Origin: Bacillota bacterium
Lineage (GTDB): Bacteria; Bacillota; Sulfobacillia; JAJZYS01; JAJYTV01
Direction: 5' to 3'
Assembly (NCBI GenBank): GCA_021847575.1
Contig: JAJZQO010000023.1
Location: forward strand, 1 to 34,855
DNA length: 34,855 nt
The notes below the pieces were generated by a model. It ran no database searches. It was not told where the DNA came from and saw only the letters and a list, made by a program, of their open reading frames with translations. Shown in pieces: positions 23,835 to 31,497 of the stretch; the stretch's first letter is position 1, and each line of letters starts with the position of its first letter. Position numbers and translations under genes: made by a program.

Positions 23835-25133
23835 TTACCGGGTCAGGGTCACATGGTCGGCGTCGACGCTGCCGTCCCCTTGGATGAGGCCCTGCACCTG
23901 CGCGGAAAGGCCGACGGCGGGAGCGCTCGGCGCGTCTGCCCCCACGCCCGTGATCGTCGTGCCCTGACTGAGATTCACCTGGACGAGATCGCCGTCCCCG
24001 AGCGCCGGCAGAAGTGCAGCCAAGGCGCTTGAACTGCCGAGCCGCACAGTGAAGCCCTGCTGGCCTGCGGTCACGATCGTTCCCGTGAGGTCGAACGCGT
24101 AGGGCGACGCCACATCCACCTGGGCGGAGGGAGTCGTGGAGACCGAGACGTGCGCCCAGAGCAGGTACGCCGGCCAGGCGTCGACAGGCAGGCTGGCGCT
24201 GCCCAGGGTGATCGTTGTGCCCGAGCCGATCGTCAGGGCGAAGCCCGTGTCGAGATAGAGGGTCTTTGGCGTCAGGTCGGCGACATCGCCGACAAGCGGG
24301 TTGGGCGCGGCTGCGGCCAGATCGAGGACCAGCGGGGATGACCCGTCCTTGCCGACGAAGACCGCGACGAGGTCGCCTGGCTGCAGGGCGTAGACATCGG
24401 CCAAGGCCGCGCCGCGGTAGACCAGACCTTGCGCGGCGAGGTCCAGCGTGCGCGAGCCGATGCCGACGGCCCCAGCGGGACCACCGAGGGGGCTCTCGGC
24501 TGCAAGTGCCGTGTCAGCCGGCGGATAGGTCGCCGCGAGGGGCCCCGCGACGATTCCGGGCGCGCCCGCGGCGCCGTGGACAAAGGCGATCGCCCGCAGG
24601 AGCATCGCGGCCCACTCGGCGCGCGTGACATCGGCGAGCGGCAGGAAGTCACCCTGGACGGTACCCTCGACGATGCCGTCATGGCTGAGCGCTGCGACGT
24701 CGCCCTGCGCATAGCCGGGGATCGACGCGGCGTCGCGGAATGCGGCCCGCGAGGCGGCGGGTACAACCTTGAAGGCGCGCGCCAGGAGCGCTGCGGCCGC
24801 AGCGCGGTTCAGCGGCAGCCTGGGCTCAAGGTAGCCGCCCGCCGTGCCCTTGAGGATGCCTGCGGCCACGGCTGCGGCCACATCCGCACGCAGGGAGGGG
24901 CTTACGGCTCTCAGGTCGTGGAAAAACGGCAGAGCGGCGGCAGGCAGTGCGAGCGTACGGGCCAGCGTGGCAGCCGCCTGCTGGCGGCTCACCGGCCGCG
25001 TAGGCGCGAAGAGACCGGATCTTTCCCCGTGCAGCACGCCGGCGGAAGAGAGAATCGTGACATCGGGAAAGGCCCAGCTGGCAGGTGGAACGTCGCGAAA
25101 ATGGATGAGAGCAGCCAACGCAAGGGCGAGCAT
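23835..25133 (-). CDS. SLH-domain surface protein with beta-rich C-terminal region
   Basis: 432 residues. The very short N-terminus (LALALAALIHF) may be a minimal signal or follow an undetected start. Three SLH repeats fill about 10-190 (FRDVPPASWAFPDVTILSSA, FHDLRAVSPSLRADVAAAVA, FRDAASIPGYAQGDVAALS). The remaining 230 residues are beta-rich repeats (GDLVAVFVGKDG, GSGTTITLGSASL, GDGDLVQVNLSQGTTITGVG) of OB-like or DUF5666-like appearance, a guess from pattern only. ATG 25133 has GGAGG seven to eight bases upstream. With SLH domains first and the ligand or structural part last, it is the mirror of the CAP-SLH protein. Confidence 0.85.
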   Translation of the reverse strand: MLALALAALIHFRDVPPASWAFPDVTILSSAGVLHGERSGLFAPTRPVSRQQAAATLARTLALPAAALPFFHDLRAVSPSLRADVAAAVAAGILKGTAGGYLEPRLPLNRAAAAALLARAFKVVPAASRAAFRDAASIPGYAQGDVAALSHDGIVEGTVQGDFLPLADVTRAEWAAMLLRAIAFVHGAAGAPGIVAGPLAATYPPADTALAAESPLGGPAGAVGIGSRTLDLAAQGLVYRGAALADVYALQPGDLVAVFVGKDGSSPLVLDLAAAAPNPLVGDVADLTPKTLYLDTGFALTIGSGTTITLGSASLPVDAWPAYLLWAHVSVSTTPSAQVDVASPYAFDLTGTIVTAGQQGFTVRLGSSSALAALLPALGDGDLVQVNLSQGTTITGVGADAPSAPAVGLSAQVQGLIQGDGSVDADHVTLTR

Positions 25134-25308
25134 GGCAAAGCCTCCATGTCGACGTGGTTAACACCATCATTCGACATGAATGGGCCAAATTCCTGGAAAA
25201 GGGGGACAGCCGCAGGCTGTGCGGTGGTGAGCGAGCCGGACCGCGGGGAGCCTGGCGGCTCGGGCCGAGCCATGCGGCGCACGGACGGGGCCCAGAGGGG
25301 AAACCTGC

Positions 25309-26091
25309 TCAAACGCCGTGCGCGAGGTGCGCTGGCAGTGCTGCGGCCCGCTCGTGCCGCAGCACTGCCAGCGGCCTTGTGTGCAGCATCGCCGCGACTA
25401 GGTCCACGAGGCGCGGGACGCCGGCGAAATCGCTGCCTATGTTGAACCGCGGGATTGCGCTCTGCCCAGGCCGGGCATAGCCGCTTTGCGAGGTGAAGAG
25501 GAGAGGGAAGTGTCGGTGCAGCTGGCGAAAGTCTTGCCGTGTGTAAAAGCCGAACGGGAAGGCAAAAGCCTCTGGCCGCGGCAAGCCCAGCCGGCGGAAG
25601 GTGGCGTATTGGTGCGCGATGTCCCCACTCAGCGTGCGGCGGGCGCTGATGTGGTGCAGCGCATAGTAGTGCAGGTTCTGGTGCTCGCCGTATCCCGAGT
25701 GCAGGTTGTACGTGTGCGAGCCGAAGTCCCAGAGGCCCGTCTTTGCCATCTCCCGGACCTCGAACGGCGTGAGGCTGCTCGGATCGCGGCCGATGCGGTG
25801 TCCGATCAGGAATGCGACCGCGTGGTCGTGGAAGCGGCGCAGAATCGGGGTTGCAACCGTGTAGTCCGAACGGCTGCCGTCGTCGAAGGTCAGCAGGACG
25901 CTGGGCCTGCGCGGGTCGAACCTGCCCCGCATGTAGCGCTGGAACTGGCCCAAGGTGAGCACATCCACCTGTTCGGTGCGCAAGGTCGAGAGGCAGGCCG
26001 CGAAGGCGCGTTGCGACAAGGTGTACGGGCCAGGATTGCCGATGGCGTGGAACATCAGCACGGCGACCAGCGGCAGTGCGCGCAGACTCAT
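25309..26091 (-). CDS. Polysaccharide deacetylase (NodB-type, PgaB/IcaB-like)
   Basis: 260 residues. The NodB core has motif 1 TFDDG (68-72) and motif 2 SHTYNLH (125-131). The spacing in motif 2 is that of PgaB/IcaB-like enzymes that remove acetyl groups from beta-1,6-GlcNAc polymers or related wall glycans; metal ligands would be Asp71, His126 and His131. VLMFHAIGNPG at the start matches the family opening. A signal or anchor is short or absent (ALPLVAVLMFHAI), and ATG 26091 lacks a clear ribosome binding site, so the start is unsure. The final 22 or so codons lie in a perfect 17-bp inverted repeat (25331-25372), so the C-terminus may be altered. Confidence 0.88.
   Translation of the reverse strand: MSLRALPLVAVLMFHAIGNPGPYTLSQRAFAACLSTLRTEQVDVLTLGQFQRYMRGRFDPRRPSVLLTFDDGSRSDYTVATPILRRFHDHAVAFLIGHRIGRDPSSLTPFEVREMAKTGLWDFGSHTYNLHSGYGEHQNLHYYALHHISARRTLSGDIAHQYATFRRLGLPRPEAFAFPFGFYTRQDFRQLHRHFPLLFTSQSGYARPGQSAIPRFNIGSDFAGVPRLVDLVAAMLHTRPLAVLRHERAAALPAHLAHGV
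25331..25372. repeat. Perfect 17-bp inverted repeat inside the deacetylase gene
   Basis: GCTGGCAGTGCTGCGGC (25331-25347) pairs exactly with GCCGCAGCACTGCCAGC (25356-25372) around an 8-base loop. It encodes the C-terminal residues LAVLRHERAAALPAH on the minus strand. The stem and 8-base loop resemble the terminator-like hairpins elsewhere in the window. Confidence 0.9.
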
Positions 26092-26291
26092 GACGGCAGC
26101 CGGGCGGCAAGGGCCCGCCCAAGACGACGACGGGTTCGCCCAAGGCGCGCAGGATACATGTCCGGTTCCTCCTACTGGATCGTCGTGTTAGAGCCAGTAT
26201 GCGCCAAGGGCATCAGGATCCTCTGAGGAAAATGCCGTGCACGGGATGAAAGGGCTGCGGCGGGCGAAGACTGGCAAAGCCGTTTTCGGGG

Positions 26292-26336
26292 AAAAAGCGA
26301 GGGGGCAGGCTGCCCTTGGCAGCCGGTCCCCTCGCT
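26292..26336 (-). terminator. Intrinsic terminator of the lgt-nfu operon
   Basis: On the minus strand AGCGAGGGG (26336-26328) pairs with CCCCTCGCT (26304-26296), with an inner stem GGCTGCC/GGCAGCC (26308-26324). It is followed by TTTTT (26296-26292). It begins 10 bases after the nfu-like stop codon. This is the only hairpin here with a classic T-run. Confidence 0.88.
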
Positions 26337-26345
26337 GTCGTTCGT

Positions 26346-26576
26346 TCAGGAAACGGCCAGCACGCGCTCCACGCCGGCCACCTGCTGGCGCAAGGCCACC
26401 TCGAGACCTTGCTTCACCGTCATGGCGGAGATCGGGCAGCCTATGCAATGGCCCTTGAGGCGCACGAAGACGTCTCCACCCTGCACATCGACGAGTTCGA
26501 CGTCGCCGCCGTCCATGTGCAGCAGCGGCCGCATCTCCTCGATCACCCGCTGAACTTCTTCGAGCAACGCGATCAC
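26346..26576 (-). CDS. NifU C-terminal domain protein (Nfu-type Fe-S carrier)
   Basis: A 76-residue stand-alone Nfu domain. LLHMDGGDVELVDVQGGDVF and GHCIGCP with Cys44 and Cys47 are the family hallmarks. The two cysteines hold a [4Fe-4S] cluster at a dimer interface, to be passed to target proteins. It follows lgt by 43 bases on the same strand and ends in a strong terminator, so the two are probably one transcript. Confidence 0.94.
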   Translation of the reverse strand: MIALLEEVQRVIEEMRPLLHMDGGDVELVDVQGGDVFVRLKGHCIGCPISAMTVKQGLEVALRQQVAGVERVLAVS

Positions 26577-26619
26577 GCTCCCCCACTATGGATTTTACCA
26601 TGCGGGTGCGCATGTTCGC

Positions 26620-27426
26620 TTAGGAGGGAGCCTTGTCGGGTGAAGCGGTGCCTCCTTCGTTGGCCCGCCAGTGCCGCATGACCCGGAAGTACATGTAGCC
26701 GGCGACGAGGAGGATGAGCGGAGTGAACCACTGTTCGAGCGTCATGAAGCCCACGCCGAGGTAATGGTTGACGTAGACGATGCCGTAGAGCGGGTTCTGC
26801 CGCACGGCCTCCTCGATCAGGCCGCGGAACAGCTGATACCAGAGGTTGAACGTCCAGAACTGGTAGCCGTTCGGCAGTTCGCCGTACTTGCGGCGGATGT
26901 AGAAGTAGCGCAGCAGCAGGACGAGGCCGATCGCGGAGCCGATGAGCTGCGCGGGCCAACGGAAGCCCATGCCGGTGAACCTGCCCAAAACCTCATGGTT
27001 GAAGATATTGCCGATGCGTACCAGGATGTAGCCGATGGACAGTCCTGGCACGGCGAGATCGAGCAGGGCCTGGAACGGGAGGTGGTTGCTGCGGCAGCTG
27101 AGGTAGCCGCCAAGCAGCCCGCCAAGCAGTCCGCCGTCCCAGGCGAGGCCGCCTTGCCAGATATAGAAGACTTGAAGTGGGTCGTGGACGATCCAGAGGG
27201 GATCGTTCGCGAAGACGAAGACGAGTCTCGCGCCGACTACGCCGCCAACGATTCCCCAGATGGCGACGGATGTGATCGCGTTCTCGGTCCAGCCGCGGCG
27301 AAGGCCCTCGCGTACCATATAACTGGCGCCGAGGAGCATCGAAACGGCCATGAAGAACCCGTACCAGCGGATGCCGAAGCCGTTCGCGAACTGAATGATG
27401 TACGGGTGAAGCTGTGGCAGATACAT
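26620..27426 (-). CDS. lgt: Prolipoprotein diacylglyceryl transferase
   Basis: A 268-residue membrane enzyme that adds diacylglycerol from phosphatidylglycerol to the lipobox cysteine of prolipoproteins, the first step of lipoprotein maturation. Seven helices are predicted. The family features are FGIRWYGFFMAVS, GARLVFVFAN, the signature VRIGNIFNHEVLGRFTG (Arg-x-Gly-Asn-x-x-Asn-x-Glu) and FRGLIEEAVRQ near the C-terminus. ATG 27426 begins the conserved MYLPQLHPYIIQF; the longer frame upstream is not protein-like. No strong ribosome binding site is seen. It is divergent from trxB. Confidence 0.94.
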   Translation of the reverse strand: MYLPQLHPYIIQFANGFGIRWYGFFMAVSMLLGASYMVREGLRRGWTENAITSVAIWGIVGGVVGARLVFVFANDPLWIVHDPLQVFYIWQGGLAWDGGLLGGLLGGYLSCRSNHLPFQALLDLAVPGLSIGYILVRIGNIFNHEVLGRFTGMGFRWPAQLIGSAIGLVLLLRYFYIRRKYGELPNGYQFWTFNLWYQLFRGLIEEAVRQNPLYGIVYVNHYLGVGFMTLEQWFTPLILLVAGYMYFRVMRHWRANEGGTASPDKAPS

Positions 27427-27678
27427 GGCTTTTCTGCCCGCGGCCGCCAGGGCGCGGACCCTCCCCCCGCCGTGATTTCTGGCGAATCCAGCTGAGTCGT
27501 CCCGGCCCATTATCGTGGCTCGGGCATCAGCCTGTCCAGGCAACACGGACAATCGGCCGTCAGCCCCAGCCGAGCGTCGCGCAGGCTTGGCGAGCGGCCG
27601 CCGGCACACACTACAGACGGATACCTGTTGTGAGCCAAGGTGCCGAGTCGGAAACAGACGGGGGCTACCGCAGCATAC

Positions 27679-27707
27679 TTGGCATAGTATCCGCAATGGT
27701 CTACTCT
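27679..27707 (+). promoter_or_regulatory. Candidate promoter of trxB
   Basis: TTGGCA (27679-27684), a 17-base spacer and TACTCT (27702-27707) lie about 30 bases before the trxB start, with TAAGGAGGGA as ribosome binding site. The -35 is near consensus and the -10 is weak. The 312-base gap between lgt and trxB holds no gene; a short dyad ATACT-(6)-AGTAT (27676-27691) overlaps the -35. Confidence 0.45.
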
Positions 27708-27738
27708 AGGATGCGCAAGGTCTAAGGAGGGAACTCCC

Positions 27739-28671
27739 GTGTCCGAGGAAGCGGAGAAGGTCCTGGTGATCGGGTCAGGCATCGCCGGCCTGACCGCGGC
27801 CATTTACACCGCCCGCGCCAACTTGAAGCCGCTCGTGCTCGAAGGCGACGAACCGGGTGGGCAGCTGTCCCTAACATCCGAGGTGGAGAACTACCCCGGA
27901 TTTGTCGAGGGCATCAATGGCTTCGATCTCGTGCAGAACATGCGACAGCAGGCCGAGCGCTTCGGCGCTCGGTACGAGGGAGGGCGCGTCGAGCGCATAG
28001 AGCCCGGATCGCCGCACAGCGTCGTGCTCGACGATGGCCGCACCATCAAGGCCAGTTCCGTCATCATCGCGACCGGCGCGACAGCGCGCTGGCCGGGGTT
28101 GCCTCGCGAGCGCGAGTACATCGGCCACGGCGTTTCAACCTGCGCCACGTGCGACGGCGCGTTCTACCGCGGACTCAAGGTGGCGGTGATCGGCGGCGGA
28201 GACTCGGCCGTCGAGGAGGGCCTCTTCCTGACGCGCTTCGCTACGGAGGTTCACCTCATCCACAGGCGCGACACCCTGCGCGCCTCAAAGATCATGCAGA
28301 AGCGCGCCTTCGACGAGCCAAAGATCAAATTCCACTGGAACACGACCATCGAGGAGATCCTCGGTGAGCCGGAGGAGGGCCTCAAGGGGCTCAAACTGAA
28401 GGATGTCGAGACGGGCGCCGAAGAGACGCTCGACGTCGACGGCCTGTTCATCGCCATCGGGCACGTCCCCAACACGCAGTTCGCCAAGGGCGTCCTGGAT
28501 CTCGACGAGCAAGGGTACCTGAAGGAAGGCGTCGTGACCCACGTGGCCGGCATTTTCGCCGCGGGTGACGTGCGGGATCACGTTTACCGCCAGGCGGTCA
28601 CTGCAGCCGGCATGGGCTGCCAGGCCGCGCTCGAGGCGGAACGCTGGCTCGGTGCGAGCGGTCTCGGCTAG
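27739..28671 (+). CDS. trxB: Thioredoxin reductase
   Basis: A 310-residue FAD/NADPH enzyme that reduces thioredoxin in the cytoplasm. It has the FAD site VIGSGIAGLTAAIYTARAN (9-28), the redox pair Cys135-Ala-Thr-Cys138 (STCATCDGAFY), the NADPH site VIGGGDSAVEEGL and the C-terminal FAD motif GIFAAGDVRD. The cysteine numbers equal those of E. coli TrxB. The start is GTG at 27739 with GGAGGGA upstream. It is followed by a terminator at 28697. The ccdA gene at 31498 could carry its reducing power across the membrane. Confidence 0.96.
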   Translation: MSEEAEKVLVIGSGIAGLTAAIYTARANLKPLVLEGDEPGGQLSLTSEVENYPGFVEGINGFDLVQNMRQQAERFGARYEGGRVERIEPGSPHSVVLDDGRTIKASSVIIATGATARWPGLPREREYIGHGVSTCATCDGAFYRGLKVAVIGGGDSAVEEGLFLTRFATEVHLIHRRDTLRASKIMQKRAFDEPKIKFHWNTTIEEILGEPEEGLKGLKLKDVETGAEETLDVDGLFIAIGHVPNTQFAKGVLDLDEQGYLKEGVVTHVAGIFAAGDVRDHVYRQAVTAAGMGCQAALEAERWLGASGLG

Positions 28672-28696
28672 ACTCGCACCCTGGAGCCGTTCGTGA

Positions 28697-28730
28697 GAGG
28701 GGACCTGCCTCGCAAGGGGCAGGTCCCCTT
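28697..28730 (+). terminator. Terminator after trxB
   Basis: GGGGACCTGCC (28699-28709) pairs with GGCAGGTCCCC (28718-28728) around an 8-base loop, extended by A28698-T28729. TTCTCT follows, a partial T-rich tail. Confidence 0.8.
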
Positions 28731-29310
28731 CTCTAGTGCGCTCGGCGTGGGCATCGGTTTGGCGGTGGAAGTCTGTGGGCAGGGCGGCACGGGCCCGCTG
28801 GCCCTAGGCACGGGCGTCAGCCACGAGTCGGGATCCAGGGCAGTCCGAGGCAAGATGACGCACCAAGGCACCTGAAGCCCATAGAGACCGCGCCGCTTGG
28901 GGGTGAACGGGCTGAACACGGCGAAACGCAAGGCTGCCAAAGGGCGCTGCAGTAGATGGGAAGGAGGACTGACCCGGCAGGGGTCAGCCGAAGGCGTGGC
29001 ACCCCGCCAAGCGGAGGAAGGCCCGAACGCCGGGGTAGACCGGCCGAACCTCGTCGCCAAGGCTCGAGCCGCGAACTCCGCGAGATCGGCAGGCGGACAG
29101 GCGCGTGCAACGCGCAGCCGCCCGGATTGGAGCCTGATCGAACGCGTGGGCTGCCGAAGGATGCAGGGCAAAGGACGGGTGGGCGTATGGCCCATATGGG
29201 CCATTGTGCCAAAAGGAACATGTCCAAATGGACCAGTCAGATAGTGGGCCATCGGACTTTACTGGGGTGAAGTTGTACCCTAACAATTGGCCAAGAGGGT
29301 GATCCGGAAG
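28731..29310 (+). other. Long non-coding stretch before the soluble chemoreceptor; possible structured RNA
   Basis: About 580 bases with no credible gene. It is open on both strands in several frames, but none has a ribosome binding site plus protein-like sequence. It is rich in local inverted repeats: GCGCGT-GCA-ACGCGC near 29100-29115, TGGCCCATATGGGCCA near 29187-29205, and GTCCA-AA-TGGAC near 29222-29233. Many purine-rich single-strand-like segments (GGCGAAACGCAAGG, GGAAGGAGGACTGA) lie between GC stems, as in large structured RNAs. It does not match the c-di-GMP, c-di-AMP, cobalamin, RNase P, tmRNA or SRP signatures I know. The call is a candidate only. Confidence 0.35.
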
Positions 29311-31122
29311 ATGTTGTCTCTTCGGCGCCATACGCTCGACTCGGCTCCGACCGGATCCGAGCATCCGCAGGACCGGGGAGCGGCGCAGGACGCCGTCTCC
29401 CTTGCTGTGTCGATCGCCGACGCAATGGGATCCCTGAACGAGGGTGCCCAGGACATGGCGCGGCGCATCGGCGAGGCGCGCCAGGCGGTCGATGACCTGC
29501 GCGACAGCACCGTGCAGCGTCCAGAGATGCTCAGGCGTGTCGAGGACAACCTCGGTATGCTGTCGCAGGCCTTCAGCCAGGTGGCGACCGGCGCGACGGA
29601 GCAGGCCAACGCAACGTCGGCCGCTCTTTCCCTGGTGCAGGAGGTGGCGACGGAAGGCGGCGGCGTGGAAGAGCGCTCGCGCGAGGTCGCGCGCTTCATC
29701 GCCGATGGCGTGACAGACCTCGATCGGCAGCGGCGCGAGCTCGCCGACGTGTTGTCGGCCGTGCAGGGTGTGGCGCAGTCCATGCAGGAGGTGCGCGACG
29801 AGCTTGGGCGACTGCGCGACGCGGCGCAAGGTATCGAGGGCATTTCGGATAACATCCTGGAGATTGCCGGCCAGACAAATCTGCTGTCGCTCAATGCCTC
29901 GATCGAGGCCGCGCGCGCGGGCGAGCACGGCCGCGGGTTCGCGGTCGTCGCGGAAGCGGTGCGCAAGCTCGCCGAGCAGTCCAAGGTGCAGGTTGCGGAG
30001 ACAGGCGATCGCATCAAGCTGATCGATCAGGCGATCCAGCGGGTCAGCCTGGTCGTGGACCGGGTGGCAGGCTCGGTCGGCGAGGCGGCGGCCAAGTCGA
30101 GCGGTGCCGAGGGCACGCTGACGCGCATGGTCGGCCTGCTGGAGGGCACCCGGGACCAGGTCGGGGGCATGGGGCAGAGCTTCTCGCGGGTGGCCGCCAA
30201 GCTTGGCACGGCCTCGCAGGAACTGGGCAGCGTCGCGGCCGTCTCCCAGGAGAACGCCGCCATCGCGGAAGAGGTCACGGCCAGCGTCGAGGGCGTGCGG
30301 ACGCAGCTCGAGGAGATGTCGCGCGTCACCGCCGCGGACGGGCTGGCGGCCGAAGCCACGGGCGGCCACGTCGACGCGCTCGCGGGGCATGCCGACCGCC
30401 TTGCAGGCATGTCCGCGATCCTGCGCCTGATGGCGCAGGACGTCGCCGGGTCGGTCAAGGGAGACAGCCAGGGATCGATGATCATCGCCCTCGCACATGA
30501 CGCGAAGGATGCGGTCCGCCGGGCGCAACCGATCTTCGAGCAACTCTCGCTGCGCGACTACGAACTGACGGCGTACCGCGAGCTGCGTTCCCTTGAGGAT
30601 GTCTCGAGCCTCGAGCGGCTCTTCCGGGTTCCACACGGCGCGCAGTTCCAGCCGCCCAAGCTGGCGTCAGGCTGGGACCAGCGGATCGACGAGGAGCTTG
30701 CCCCGATCGTGGACGAGATTTGCCGACGCCACCCGGAGACGGGCACCGTCGCCTTCTTCGATCTCAACGGCCTCTCCATCATGCAGGATCTCGCCTGCAG
30801 GCGGGACTGGACGGGCGATCCGCGCAAGGACGCGACAGGCAATCGGATCAAGAGGCTTTACGACGACGCGGCCAGCCTCGCCTCCGCCCGGGTGGGCCTT
30901 GACGAGACGGGCATGCGACTGCAGGCGCGGACGCCCTATGCGACGCTCTGGCAATACGCGCCGCAGCAAGACGACGGTCGCTTCAGGACAAGCGTCTATC
31001 GGCGCGACACGGGCGAGGTGCTGCTCGAGGTGGCGGTGCCGGTCTGGGCGCACGGGCGCCCGGTGGCGGCGCTGCGCTGGGTGGTGCGGATCGACCCGTC
31101 CGGCCGCCTGCAGGTAGCCTAG
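29311..31122 (+). CDS. Soluble methyl-accepting chemotaxis protein with C-terminal Cache-like domain
   Basis: About 603 residues with no membrane helix. The long coiled-coil signalling domain has its tip at about 178-225 ([20 protein letters not shown], then [20 protein letters not shown]), the part that binds CheA and CheW. The last 200 or so residues form a separate sensor ([55 protein letters not shown]), matching a Cache-like domain known at the C-terminus of some cytoplasmic chemoreceptors. It therefore senses inside the cell. I chose ATG 29311 because GAGGGTGATCC, close to the full anti-16S match, lies just upstream; TTG 29287 and GTG 29299 are in frame. The tip has Ser-Leu-Asn-Ala-Ser where most receptors have Ala-Leu-Asn-Ala-Ala. 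Confidence 0.9.
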   Translation: MLSLRRHTLDSAPTGSEHPQDRGAAQDAVSLAVSIADAMGSLNEGAQDMARRIGEARQAVDDLRDSTVQRPEMLRRVEDNLGMLSQAFSQVATGATEQANATSAALSLVQEVATEGGGVEERSREVARFIADGVTDLDRQRRELADVLSAVQGVAQSMQEVRDELGRLRDAAQGIEGISDNILEIAGQTNLLSLNASIEAARAGEHGRGFAVVAEAVRKLAEQSKVQVAETGDRIKLIDQAIQRVSLVVDRVAGSVGEAAAKSSGAEGTLTRMVGLLEGTRDQVGGMGQSFSRVAAKLGTASQELGSVAAVSQENAAIAEEVTASVEGVRTQLEEMSRVTAADGLAAEATGGHVDALAGHADRLAGMSAILRLMAQDVAGSVKGDSQGSMIIALAHDAKDAVRRAQPIFEQLSLRDYELTAYRELRSLEDVSSLERLFRVPHGAQFQPPKLASGWDQRIDEELAPIVDEICRRHPETGTVAFFDLNGLSIMQDLACRRDWTGDPRKDATGNRIKRLYDDAASLASARVGLDETGMRLQARTPYATLWQYAPQQDDGRFRTSVYRRDTGEVLLEVAVPVWAHGRPVAALRWVVRIDPSGRLQVA

Positions 31123-31225
31123 GTGGTGTGGGGCACGCCGCGTCTCGCGCGGGGCCAAGCGGACCGGTACGTAGGAGTGCGAACCGCCGCAACCGAACTG
31201 AGCCGTGCAAGCGAGGAGGTGTCCG

Positions 31226-31423
31226 ATGCCAGCTCCCCAGAGATTCCTGCAGGAACTCCTCGGCAAGCCGATCAGGTTGCACTTCGCGCGGGTCGAGTCC
31301 GCTTCGGCAGAGGGTTTCCTGGATGGCTACGACAGCCTGGGCGTCGTGGTCCGGCGGGCGGATCGCCTGACGTTCTACCCTTGGCATGTGCTGCGCTCGA
31401 TCGAGGCCGCCGAGGCGGATTAG
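31226..31423 (+). CDS. Very small LSm/Sm-like protein
   Basis: 65 residues. The pattern RFLQELLGKPIRLHF, then SAEGFLDGYDSLGVVVRRA and LTFYPWHVLRSIEA, fits an Sm-type fold: an N-terminal helix, five short strands, a Gly-Tyr-Asp in the position of the Sm1 turn and a final strand ending in Arg-Ser-Ile. Sm/LSm proteins such as Hfq form rings that bind RNA, but this one lacks the Hfq motif KHA, so RNA binding is inferred only. ATG 31226 has GAGGAGGTG upstream, one of the best ribosome binding sites in the window. It lies 103 bases after the soluble chemoreceptor on the same strand and may share its transcript. Confidence 0.75.
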   Translation: MPAPQRFLQELLGKPIRLHFARVESASAEGFLDGYDSLGVVVRRADRLTFYPWHVLRSIEAAEAD

Positions 31424-31497
31424 CAGGCCGAGGGCCGGACGCCGCAGCGTCCATGGCGACCGCCCCCTGTCGCGCAGCGGCGCCAACGCCGATGCGG

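Noticed and set aside
28668-29252. 194-codon open frame on the minus strand over the non-coding stretch
   Set aside because: It has no ribosome binding site, a Pro/Arg/Ser-rich composition and open overlapping frames on the other strand, so it is most likely a chance open frame in GC-rich DNA.
28731-29290. c-di-GMP riboswitch (GEMM-I) upstream of the soluble chemoreceptor
   Set aside because: Such switches often precede chemoreceptor genes and ACGCAAGGC looks partly similar, but the paired GCAAACC...GACGCAAAGCC core and the closing GGTTACCG-type segment are absent.
28731-29310. RNase P RNA, tmRNA or SRP RNA
   Set aside because: GCGGAGGAAGGCCCG faintly recalls the RNase P start, but the other conserved blocks are missing; no tRNA-like end or SRP tetraloop region is present.
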